Positions 44,260 to 51,481 of a stretch of 64,000 bases of DNA are shown here, in pieces. The position numbers were made by a program, and so were the translations under genes. The notes under the pieces were generated by a model. It made no database searches. It saw nothing but the letters and a program-made list of their open reading frames with translations, and was not told where the DNA came from. Numbering within the stretch: position 1 is the first letter of the stretch; every line of letters starts with the position of its first letter. Source of the stretch: VRUE01 sp963737575 (lineage in GTDB: Bacteria > Actinomycetota > Thermoleophilia > Solirubrobacterales > 70-9); NCBI GenBank assembly GCA_963737575.1, contig CAVTTJ010000009.1, positions 434,001 to 498,000 of the forward strand, read 5' to 3'.

Positions 44260-44831
44260 CGAGCGGTGACAACACTAGCACCGCCGCGGTCCGCCGCCCC
44301 CACGACTCCGAGGCGAGCCGAGAGGCGCTTCTGCGGACCGCCAGGGAGCTATTCGACGAGGTCGGCTACGAGCGGGCGACCACCCGCGAGATCGGCGAGC
44401 GGGCGGGCGTGGACCCGGCCCTGATCGCCCGCTACTTCGACTCCAAGGAGGGTCTCTTCCTCGCCGCGATCGCCGAGCCCGGCGAGAGCGAGGAGGAGAT
44501 CGATGGCGACCCCCGCGCCCTGGTCGAGCTGCTGCTGCGGCGCTGGGACGAGCGTGGCCATAGCCCGATCAGCCGCGCCCTCGCCAGCCCGACCCTCACC
44601 GACGATGCCCGTGAGCGCACCCGGGCCATCATCCGCGACCGGGTCCTCTCCCCCGCGATCAGGGAGCTGGGCGCCCGCGATGTCCCCTCCCCGGAGCTGC
44701 GCGCCGAGCTCCTCGTCGCGCTCGCGCTCGGGATCGCGGTGACCCGCTCCAACGGCACTCTCGAGGCGCTGGAGCAGGCCGACCTCGACGAAGTGATCGA
44801 GGCCCTGGCGCCGCTCCTCGCTGCGCTCTAG
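44253..44831 (+). CDS. TetR-family transcriptional regulator
   Basis: 192 residues. The N-terminal helix-turn-helix is REALLRTARELFDEVGYERA with TTREIGERAGVDPALIARYF, followed by a ligand-binding helical domain. It is probably the repressor of the divergent MFS exporter. The ATG at 44253-44255 overlaps the MFS ATG on the other strand (44257-44259), leaving no untranslated leader if both starts are right. It ends sharing CTAG with the DUF2277 gene. Confidence 0.92.
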   Translation: MTSSGDNTSTAAVRRPHDSEASREALLRTARELFDEVGYERATTREIGERAGVDPALIARYFDSKEGLFLAAIAEPGESEEEIDGDPRALVELLLRRWDERGHSPISRALASPTLTDDARERTRAIIRDRVLSPAIRELGARDVPSPELRAELLVALALGIAVTRSNGTLEALEQADLDEVIEALAPLLAAL

Positions 44832-45094
44832 GCGAAGCGCGCTTCGGCCCGCGCCCGCCGCTTCGCCGCCTCGACCTCGCGGTCCTTCGGCGGCGCCGAG
44901 GTGACGAGCCGGTCGAGGAGCTCGGCCGAGACCTCGGCGACCGCCGCCACGGCCTCCTCGAACGCCTCGGCGTTGGCCTGCGAGGGCTTGTTGAAGCCGC
45001 TGATCTTGCGCACGTACTGAAGCGCGGCGGCGTTCACCTCATCCTCGCCGGCCGGAGGGTCAAAGTTGTAGAGGGTCCTGATGTTTCTGCACAT
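44828..45094 (-). CDS. DUF2277 family protein
   Basis: 88 residues: MCRNIRTLYNFDPPAGEDEV, ALQYVRKISGFNKPSQAN and ELLDRLVTSAPPKDREVEA are the DUF2277 signature. It is a small conserved protein of unknown function; the Cys-Arg-Asn start and the SGFNKPS loop are strongly conserved in the family. Convergent with TetR, sharing a four-base CTAG stop. Confidence 0.9.
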   Translation of the reverse strand: MCRNIRTLYNFDPPAGEDEVNAAALQYVRKISGFNKPSQANAEAFEEAVAAVAEVSAELLDRLVTSAPPKDREVEAAKRRARAEARFA

Positions 45095-45130
45095 GACCCG
45101 ATGCTATGTCAGGCCGCATCTCCGCGCCGC

Positions 45131-45679
45131 TCAGAGCAGGGCCTGCTGGCGCGTCGACCAGGCCGGGTCGGGGTCCTCGCCACCGACCGTCCGGCGCTCG
45201 AGGTCGAGGAGCGCCTGCTTGCGCTGAAGGCCGCCGCCGTACCCGGTCAGAGATCCGTCGGCGCCGATCACCCGGTGACAGGGGACGACGATCGGGGTCG
45301 GGGTCCGCCCGACCGCGGACCCGACGAGGCGGGCCCGTTTGTAGGGCTCGAGCCCGTCCGGGTAGGCGCTGGGCTCGATCCGGCCCGCGAGCTCGCCGTA
45401 GCTGACCGTCGCCCCGTAGGGGATCTCCAGCAGCAGGCCCCAGACGATCCGCTGCAGCGGCCGGCCCCGCAGGTCGAGCTCGAGGTCGAAGCCCCGCAGA
45501 TCGCCGGCGAAGTAGCGATCGAGCTGGTCGGTCACCTCCGGCAGCTCGATCCGGGCGCCCTCGTCGAGCCGCGGCGAGCGGCCGGGGAAGTGCACCCCGC
45601 GGAGCCCGGCCGGGCCCGCGATCAAGGTCAGCGGGCCCAGCGGCCCCTCGTACACGTTCCAACCCGTATCCATGCTCAT
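45131..45679 (-). CDS. ogt: Methylated-DNA--protein-cysteine methyltransferase
   Basis: 182 residues. It removes alkyl groups from O6-alkylguanine in one suicidal reaction. The acceptor cysteine is in IVVPCHRVIGADGSLTGYGG; the DNA-binding region is YGATVSYGELAGRI, and an RNase H-like N-terminal domain precedes. The usual V-x-P-C-H-R-V active site is intact. The C terminus is about 15 residues longer than minimal Ogt. Confidence 0.93.
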   Translation of the reverse strand: MSMDTGWNVYEGPLGPLTLIAGPAGLRGVHFPGRSPRLDEGARIELPEVTDQLDRYFAGDLRGFDLELDLRGRPLQRIVWGLLLEIPYGATVSYGELAGRIEPSAYPDGLEPYKRARLVGSAVGRTPTPIVVPCHRVIGADGSLTGYGGGLQRKQALLDLERRTVGGEDPDPAWSTRQQALL

Positions 45680-45835
45680 ACCCTAGAAACGCCGCCAGTC
45701 GCGGAATCGTGAGATGGGGGTGGAAGGCCCCGCCACGCCTCCTCCGCCGCGACGTCCTGAACCCCGCCCGCGATTCGCACGTACACCCTGCCGAATCGCG
45801 AATCCAGTCCAAAACCTGATCCAGGAGGAGCGCAG

Positions 45836-46393
45836 ATGAAAAAGGGCTACCTGGCGGTCATCGCCTTTGCTGTGCTCGGTGCGTTGGTCGTGGCCGGCTG
45901 CGGCAGCAGCAACAGTGAAACGACGGGCGAAACGTCCAGCGGAGGGAGCACCGAAAGCGCCAGCAGCGGGGCCGCCTACGGAGGTGGCGAAACGTCCAGC
46001 TCGACCACGAGCGGGGAAAGCATGGGCGGGACGACATTCGTCTCGACCGGGAAGGGCGGCGACCTCGGTCAGGTCATCGTCAACTCCGAAGGCATGACCC
46101 TCTACGACTTCCACAAGGACAAGGGAACGACGTCCTCCTGCTATGGGGGTTGCGAAAAAGCATGGCCTCCGGCGACCGCTTCGGGCGAACCGTCGGCCAA
46201 GGGCGGAGCCCAGGCCTCGATGCTCGGAACGACCGAACGCAAAGACGGGACGATGCAGGTGACCTACAACGGCCACCCGCTCTACACGTTCATCGAAGAC
46301 AAAAAGCCGGGAGAAGCGAACGGCAACGACGCCAAGGCCTTCGGCGGTCAGTGGTACGCGCTGATGCCGAACGGCGAAGAGACCCCGGGCTGA
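45836..46393 (+). CDS. Lipoprotein with COG4315-type secreted repeats
   Basis: 185 residues behind AGGAGGAG. The lipoprotein signal peptide has the lipobox ALVVAGCGSS and is followed by a Ser/Thr/Gly-rich linker (to about residue 65). Two repeats of the Lipoprotein_15/secreted-repeat family follow (GMTLYDFHKDKGTTSSCYGG with CEKAWPP; GHPLYTFIEDKKPGEANGND with GGQWYALMPNG). The function is unknown; it is surface-exposed. Nearly all Glu codons are GAA, unlike most neighbouring genes. Confidence 0.85.
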   Translation: MKKGYLAVIAFAVLGALVVAGCGSSNSETTGETSSGGSTESASSGAAYGGGETSSSTTSGESMGGTTFVSTGKGGDLGQVIVNSEGMTLYDFHKDKGTTSSCYGGCEKAWPPATASGEPSAKGGAQASMLGTTERKDGTMQVTYNGHPLYTFIEDKKPGEANGNDAKAFGGQWYALMPNGEETPG

Positions 46394-46400
46394 GTCAGCC
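46388..46400. repeat. Palindrome containing two convergent stop codons
   Basis: GGCTGA-G-TCAGCC: the TGA of the lipoprotein gene and the TGA of the convergent beta-propeller gene are the inner parts of the two arms, one base apart. It may act as a short bidirectional terminator; there is no U-tract. Confidence 0.4.
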
Positions 46401-47876
46401 GGACAGCTTCTTCTTCAGGGTCAGGGTCTTCGTCTGACTTCCGCCGCTGCCCCCGAGCGGCGTGAAGCCGACGGAGGCCTTGACCTTTGCCTTGCCCTTC
46501 TTGGCCAGCGCCTTCTTCGCCTTCCCCCTGGCCTTGACCAGGAGCTTGACTGTCGCGACAGAGGAGCCTTTCGTGGTCTTCTTCTGCTTGACGACCTTCT
46601 TGCCGGAGAGGCTCAGGGTGCCGGCCCCGGGCACCTGGACTGAGATCGTCGCGGTGCCCTTCTTGGCGTTGACCTTGACCTTCCCGAGCTTGAAGACACC
46701 CACCGGGGCGCTCGCCTGCGAGGTCGAGCCGGCGTGGTTCGTCGCCGTGCTCTGGCAGGTGTAGTCGCCCACGGCCGTTGCCTTCAGCGTCGCGGTCGTC
46801 GCGCCGGGGACCGGCTGACCGCCCGTCAGCCACTGGATCGCGGTGCTCTGCGGCGCGCGGTAGAGGAACGACTCGAGCAGGTCCGAAGCCCAGGTCGCGG
46901 GGACGCAGGTGAGGGTCGAGCCCGGCTTCGAGGCGCCGCTCGCAACCGGCGCCGCTCCCGGGCTCGGTGCTTTCAGCAGGATCGGGAAGTCCCATTCTTC
47001 GTCTCCGATCCCGCTCGTGTCGAGGTCGGCGCCCCCGGTTCCGCCCGTGCTCGCAAAGGAGATCTTGCCGGGTTCGTTGGCCCAGTAGACCCGGCCGGCC
47101 GTCGGGTCGACGGCAACCCCGAACGGTTCCTGGATCGTCGCCCCCGTCGTCGGGAGGTCGCCGCCCCCGGTGCCGTTCAGGTTGGCGTAGGAGATCCCGC
47201 CGGGTTCGTAGTTGCTCCAATAGATCCGCCCGGCCGCGGAGTCGATTGCGACGCCGGCGGGTTCGTTGACGGTCGCGCCCGCCGTGTTCAGATCGCCGCC
47301 GCCGCCGCCAGAGAGGCTCGCGAAGGAGATGCCGTTCCTGTTCGGCCAGTAGATCCTGCCGGTGCTCGGATCGACGGCGACCCCGTACGGTTCGTCGACG
47401 GTCGCGCCGGTGGTATCAAGGTCTCCCCCTCCGCTTCCGTCGAGGTTGGCGTAGGAGATCTTGTTCAGTCGGCTGTTCGCCCAGTAGACGCGGCCGAGCG
47501 CGGGGTCGATTGCGATGCCGATGAGGAAGCTCGGCGGGTATTCCACCGACGCCCCGGCCGTGTTCAGTTCGCCCCCGCCCCCACCCGAGAGGTTGGCGAA
47601 GTGGACTCTGGGAGGTTCAGCGCTGACCCAGTAGATCTTCCCCGCGGCGGAGTCGATCGTGAGGCCGTTGACTCCGGACGCTTTCGCGCCGGTGACGTCG
47701 AGTGTTCCCGTCCCCCCGCCGGCGAGATTCGCGAACGGGATCGTGCCGCCGCCGAAGTTGCCCCAGTAGACGGTGTCCGCGGCGCGCGCGGACGACGCCA
47801 CGGAGAGGAGTAGGGCGCCGGCGAGGGCGAGTAGGACTGGGAAAAGGCGACTCTTGGCGTGCGTGAGGTGGTTCAT
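46395..47876 (-). CDS. Secreted beta-propeller (YWTD/NHL-like) protein
   Basis: About 493 residues from ATG at 47874-47876, with a signal peptide (LFPVLLALAGALLLSVASSARA). At least five 40-45-residue repeats follow with the pattern GVAIDPxxGRVYWAN...ISYANLxGxGGGDLxTxGATV, resembling LDL-receptor YWTD blades. Then an Ig-like segment (SKPGSTLTCVPATW, YTCQSTATNHAGST) and a basic C-terminal beta domain follow. The role is probably extracellular binding. The frame opens 28 codons earlier but the signal peptide fixes the start. Confidence 0.8.
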   Translation of the reverse strand: MNHLTHAKSRLFPVLLALAGALLLSVASSARAADTVYWGNFGGGTIPFANLAGGGTGTLDVTGAKASGVNGLTIDSAAGKIYWVSAEPPRVHFANLSGGGGGELNTAGASVEYPPSFLIGIAIDPALGRVYWANSRLNKISYANLDGSGGGDLDTTGATVDEPYGVAVDPSTGRIYWPNRNGISFASLSGGGGGDLNTAGATVNEPAGVAIDSAAGRIYWSNYEPGGISYANLNGTGGGDLPTTGATIQEPFGVAVDPTAGRVYWANEPGKISFASTGGTGGADLDTSGIGDEEWDFPILLKAPSPGAAPVASGASKPGSTLTCVPATWASDLLESFLYRAPQSTAIQWLTGGQPVPGATTATLKATAVGDYTCQSTATNHAGSTSQASAPVGVFKLGKVKVNAKKGTATISVQVPGAGTLSLSGKKVVKQKKTTKGSSVATVKLLVKARGKAKKALAKKGKAKVKASVGFTPLGGSGGSQTKTLTLKKKLSG

Positions 47877-47935
47877 CGGGGGGACGGTATCGAGGTTGCC
47901 GGTCGGCCGATCCGGCCGTCCGTCAAACTGTCCGC

Positions 47936-49405
47936 ATGAGCGTCGAGACCGCTGAGGCACCGGCCGTCGCCGCGGCGGCCACGGTCCCCGACGACCATGT
48001 CATCGTCCTCTTCGGGGCGACCGGCGACCTCGCGAGGCGGAAGCTCCTGCCGGGGATGTTCCACCTCGCCGAGGCCGGGCTGATGCCGGACCGCTTCGTC
48101 ATCGTCGGCGTTTCCCGCAGCGAGATGGCCGACGACGAGTTCGCCTCCCTCGCGCGCGAGGCCGTGGAGAACTGCGGGCCCGGGCCGGTCACGGACTCCT
48201 CGTGGGAGCGCTTCGCCGCCTCGCTGCGGTTCGCGAACCTCGGCGACAGCCTCGACGATCTTCGCGACGCGGTTCGGAGCGCCGAGGACGAGCTGGACGG
48301 AGAGGCCCGGCTGCTTCACTATCTCTCGCTGCCGCCGAGCGCCCACGCCGGGGTCATAAAAGGGCTGGGAGCGGCGGGGCTCGCGCCCCGGTCCCGGATC
48401 ATCCTCGAGAAGCCATTCGGCACCGACCTGGTCTCGGCCCGTTCGCTCGACGCCCTCCTCCACGAGGTGTTCGACGAGAAGCAGATCTTTCGCATCGACC
48501 ACTACCTCGGCCGGGACGCGGTCCAGAACCTGCTCGCGATGAGGTTCGCGAACGGGATGTACGAGCCGGTCTGGAACCGCAACCACATCAGCCACGTCCA
48601 GATCGACGTCCCGGAGACCCTCGGGATCGGGATGCGGGCCTCCTTCTACGAGCAGACGGGCGCCATCCGCGACATGGTGGTCACCCATCTCTTCCAGGTG
48701 CTCGGCTTCGTCGCGATGGAGCCGCCGAACGAGCTCAGCTCGAAATCGTTGATGGCCGAGCGCCAGAAGGTCTTCGACGCGATGCTTCCGATCGACCCGG
48801 ACCTCGCCGTCCGCGGCCAGTACGACGGATACCGGGAGGAAGACGGAGTGGCGCCCGACTCCGACACCGAGACCTACGTCGCGCTGACCGCATTCGTCGA
48901 CAACTGGCGCTGGGCCGGCGTGCCCTTCTACCTGAGGACGGGCAAGCGGCTGGCCCAGTCACGCCACGTTCTGACGGTCTCGTTCAGCAAGCCCCCGCGC
49001 CGGATGTTCCCGATCGACACCAGGCATTTCGCCGATAGCTTCGGCTGCGACCACCTGACATTCGAGCTCGGCGACCCGGGCAGCATCTCGGCCAGCTTCC
49101 TCGCCAAGCTGCCGGGCCCGACGCTGCGGCTCGGGCAGGCCCACATGCGGTTCAGCTACAGCGACGGATTCGGCGGCGCCGAGCAGAGGCTCGACGCCTA
49201 CGAGCGCCTGATCCACGACGTGATGGTCGGCCACCGCACCTTCTTCACGACCTCCGAAGGTGTCGAGCGCCTCTGGGAGGTGGCCGAACCGCTGCTGCAG
49301 AATCCTCCCCCGCTCGAGAACTACGAGCAGGGATCCTGGGGCCCGGAGTCCTCCGGCGAGATGATCTCGCCCCACCACTGGCACCTCCCCAGCGGCCACG
49401 TCTAG
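47936..49405 (+). CDS. zwf: Glucose-6-phosphate 1-dehydrogenase
   Basis: 489 residues. It makes 6-phosphogluconolactone and NADPH, entry to the pentose phosphate pathway. The nucleotide-binding site is VLFGATGDLARRKLLP, the catalytic segment RIDHYLGRDAVQN, and the substrate lysine is in ILEKPFGTD. No gnd, pgl or opcA neighbour is seen. Its stop shares CTAG with the convergent hydrolase. Divergent from the beta-propeller gene by 59 nt. Confidence 0.97.
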   Translation: MSVETAEAPAVAAAATVPDDHVIVLFGATGDLARRKLLPGMFHLAEAGLMPDRFVIVGVSRSEMADDEFASLAREAVENCGPGPVTDSSWERFAASLRFANLGDSLDDLRDAVRSAEDELDGEARLLHYLSLPPSAHAGVIKGLGAAGLAPRSRIILEKPFGTDLVSARSLDALLHEVFDEKQIFRIDHYLGRDAVQNLLAMRFANGMYEPVWNRNHISHVQIDVPETLGIGMRASFYEQTGAIRDMVVTHLFQVLGFVAMEPPNELSSKSLMAERQKVFDAMLPIDPDLAVRGQYDGYREEDGVAPDSDTETYVALTAFVDNWRWAGVPFYLRTGKRLAQSRHVLTVSFSKPPRRMFPIDTRHFADSFGCDHLTFELGDPGSISASFLAKLPGPTLRLGQAHMRFSYSDGFGGAEQRLDAYERLIHDVMVGHRTFFTTSEGVERLWEVAEPLLQNPPPLENYEQGSWGPESSGEMISPHHWHLPSGHV

Positions 49406-50223
49406 ACCGCGGTCACCGGGCTTTCGGCTCGGCCCCAGACCTCGTCCAGGAACGTTGCCAGCTCACCGGTCAACCGTCCCGGCGTCAGCCGCCACTCAAG
49501 GATCGAGGTCGCTTCCAGCAGGCGGGCGCGGGGCAGCTCCTCGATCAGCATCCCGGCGTCGCTGAACGGGTGCACCGGGTCGCGCGGGTGGCCGATGACG
49601 AGGGTCGGCTGCTCGATCCTGCGCCGCTCCTCGCGGTGGGGAGCGGACTCGCCGAGCAGCAGGCCCTCGAGCACGGCGCCGGAGGGTCCGGGCCGCTGCC
49701 GGACCAGGTCGAGCCCGAGGTCGACCAGGTGAAAGCTGCGCGGGAGCGCGGAGGTCACCCGGGAGACAAGCTCGAACGCCGGCCTGGCGAACCGGAGGCC
49801 GAGGAGGAGCGGGCCGAAGGTCGCTACGACCGCCGGCAGGGCGTTGTCGAGGACCGGCATCTCGACGAACAGGGCGAGCGCGCGCTCCGATTCGCTGACC
49901 GCCAGCTCGAGGGCGACGTTGGCCCCGAGGGAGGTTCCGCCGACCACCGCCTCCGGCGCCTCGAGGTGGTCGAGGAGGGCCGCGACCTGACGGGCGAACA
50001 GCGGCATCGAGTACAGGCGCAGGTCCTCGGGCCGGTCGGAGCGGCCGTGGCCGAGGAGGTCGACGCAGACGACGCGGTTCCCCCGCCGGGCCAGCTCCGG
50101 CGCCAGCCCCTCGTACATCCGACGGCTCATCAGCAATCCATGGACGAGGACCAGGAGCCGGTCTCCATCTCCGTAGGACTCGTACTCGATCCGGTGGCCC
50201 TCGTAGAGCAGGTCGCCCTTCAT
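49402..50223 (-). CDS. Alpha/beta-hydrolase
   Basis: 273 residues from ATG at 50221-50223. The alpha/beta-hydrolase core has LLVLVHGLLMS (oxyanion HG), the nucleophile elbow GGTSLGAN (G-x-S-x-G) and DLLGHGRSDRP. A late catalytic His is not evident at the usual place: the segment after the strand RARLLEATSILEWR lacks an obvious one, so activity is uncertain. It is divergent from the encapsulated ferritin gene. Confidence 0.85.
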   Translation of the reverse strand: MKGDLLYEGHRIEYESYGDGDRLLVLVHGLLMSRRMYEGLAPELARRGNRVVCVDLLGHGRSDRPEDLRLYSMPLFARQVAALLDHLEAPEAVVGGTSLGANVALELAVSESERALALFVEMPVLDNALPAVVATFGPLLLGLRFARPAFELVSRVTSALPRSFHLVDLGLDLVRQRPGPSGAVLEGLLLGESAPHREERRRIEQPTLVIGHPRDPVHPFSDAGMLIEELPRARLLEATSILEWRLTPGRLTGELATFLDEVWGRAESPVTAV

Positions 50224-50274
50224 GGGGATATGTAATACAAGAGACTCAGCCGATCGTCTGAAAGGAGCGTCGCC

Positions 50275-50668
50275 GTGGGATTCGACCAGTATCACGAGCC
50301 GCCCGAGGAGCTTCCGGAGGAGACCCGGACGTTCGCCAGGCTCTGCGCCTCCGTGACCGAGGAGGCGGAAGCGATCGGGTGGTATGAGCAGCGCCTCGCG
50401 GTGGAGTCGGACCCGGAGGCCCTCGCGATCATGAAGGACGCCCAGGGCGAGGAGTTCAAGCACTTCTCGATGGACCTCGAGTTCCTCCTGCGCCGAACCC
50501 CCCTCTGGCGCGAGATCGCCCGCGGCATCCTCTTCCAGGAGGGCGACGTGGTCGAGCACGGCGAGGAGTCGGAGGCCGAGGCGACCGGGGAGGCGGCGGC
50601 AGAGGGGCGCGGCCCTTGCCGGGACCGAGGCGCTCGGCATCGGCAGCCTCCGGGGAAGCCCCCGATGA
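50275..50668 (+). CDS. Encapsulated ferritin-like protein (EncFtn), frameshifted near its end
   Basis: GTG start with AAAGGAG 7 nt upstream. Residues 1-105 match the encapsulated ferritin family: YHEPPEELPEETRTFARL, ferroxidase Glu in EEAEAIGWYEQR, and Glu/His in GEEFKHFSMDLEFLLRR. The protein oxidises and stores iron inside an encapsulin shell. The frame as given runs into the shell gene without a stop. With one G fewer in the G4 run at 50604-50607 the frame would continue as AEGAALAGTEA, the cargo-loading peptide, and a TGA at 50666-50668, about 130 residues in all. The indel is probably an error or a recent mutation. Confidence 0.85.
50633..50656 (+). other. Encapsulin cargo-loading peptide coding segment (+1 frame)
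   Basis: In the +1 frame relative to the ferritin these codons read LGIGSLRG, followed by SPR and TGA. It matches the consensus C-terminal targeting peptide of encapsulin cargo (LGIGSLKG / LTVGSLRR type) and sits exactly at the end of a cargo gene next to its shell gene. Confidence 0.85.
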
Positions 50669-51468
50669 GCCACCTGCTGCGCGGGCAGGCGCCGATCACC
50701 GACCGGGGGTGGCGGCTGCTGGACGATGAGGCGCGCGAGCGCCTGCGCCCCGCCCTGGCGGCACGCCGGCTCGTCGACTTCGACGGGCCCCACGGCTGGG
50801 ACTTCTCGGCCTCCAACCTCGGCCGCTCCGAGGAGCTCCCCGATGCCCCCTGGGAGGGAGTCGCCGCCCGGCGCCGGCGGGTCCAGAGCCTGGTCGAGCT
50901 GCGGGCCGAGTTCTCCGTCTCCCGCTCCGAGCTCGAAGACGCGGAGCGCGGGGCGCCCGACATCGACCTCGGAGAGCTCGACGGCGCCGCAATGAGGATC
51001 GCGAGCGCCGAGAACGCCGCCGTCTTCCACGGCTGGGAGCCGGCTTCGATCACCGGGATGGTCGCCGCCTCGACCAACGACGCGATCGCCCTCGGCGAGG
51101 ATTGCGATCGCTACCCGGCCCACGTCGCGAGGGCGGTCGACGCGCTGCGCGGCGTCGGCGTCGACGGCCCCTACGGTCTGGCCCTGGGGCCCGAGCCCCA
51201 CACCCGGGTCCTCGAGACCGCCGAGCACGGCGGATACCCGCTCTTCGAGCACCTCCGCGAGATCCTCGGCGGCCCCATCGTCTGGGCCCCGGCGGTCGAC
51301 GGCGGCGCGGTGCTCAGCCTCCGCGGCGGCGATTTCCTCTTCGACTCCGGCCAGGACCTCTCGATCGGCTACGCGAGCCACGACGCGAGCTCGGTCGAGC
51401 TCTACCTCGAGGAGAGCTTCAGCTTCCGCGTGGCGACCCCGGAGGCCGTGGTCGGCCTCGCTCCCTGA
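50665..51468 (+). CDS. Encapsulin shell protein (family 1, linocin/CFP29-like)
   Basis: 267 residues: MSHLLRGQAPITDRGWRLLD start, RRLVDFDGPHGWDFSASNLG, IASAENAAVFHGWE, LGPEPHTRVLETAEHGGYPL, and LSIGYASHDASSVELYLEES. This is the HK97-fold shell of family 1 encapsulins, which self-assembles into a protein nanocage loaded with the upstream ferritin. The ATG overlaps the +1-frame TGA of the ferritin (ATGA), the usual coupled arrangement. As sequenced, the two also read as one 397-codon frame; a natural fusion is judged unlikely. Confidence 0.92.
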   Translation: MSHLLRGQAPITDRGWRLLDDEARERLRPALAARRLVDFDGPHGWDFSASNLGRSEELPDAPWEGVAARRRRVQSLVELRAEFSVSRSELEDAERGAPDIDLGELDGAAMRIASAENAAVFHGWEPASITGMVAASTNDAIALGEDCDRYPAHVARAVDALRGVGVDGPYGLALGPEPHTRVLETAEHGGYPLFEHLREILGGPIVWAPAVDGGAVLSLRGGDFLFDSGQDLSIGYASHDASSVELYLEESFSFRVATPEAVVGLAP

Positions 51469-51481
51469 CCGAGGCGTATCG

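Noticed and set aside
50275..51468. A natural single-chain ferritin-encapsulin fusion, as in some archaea
   Set aside because: The junction linker is out-of-frame sequence. The +1 frame holds a perfect targeting peptide plus a stop overlapping the shell ATG, so two genes are the better reading.
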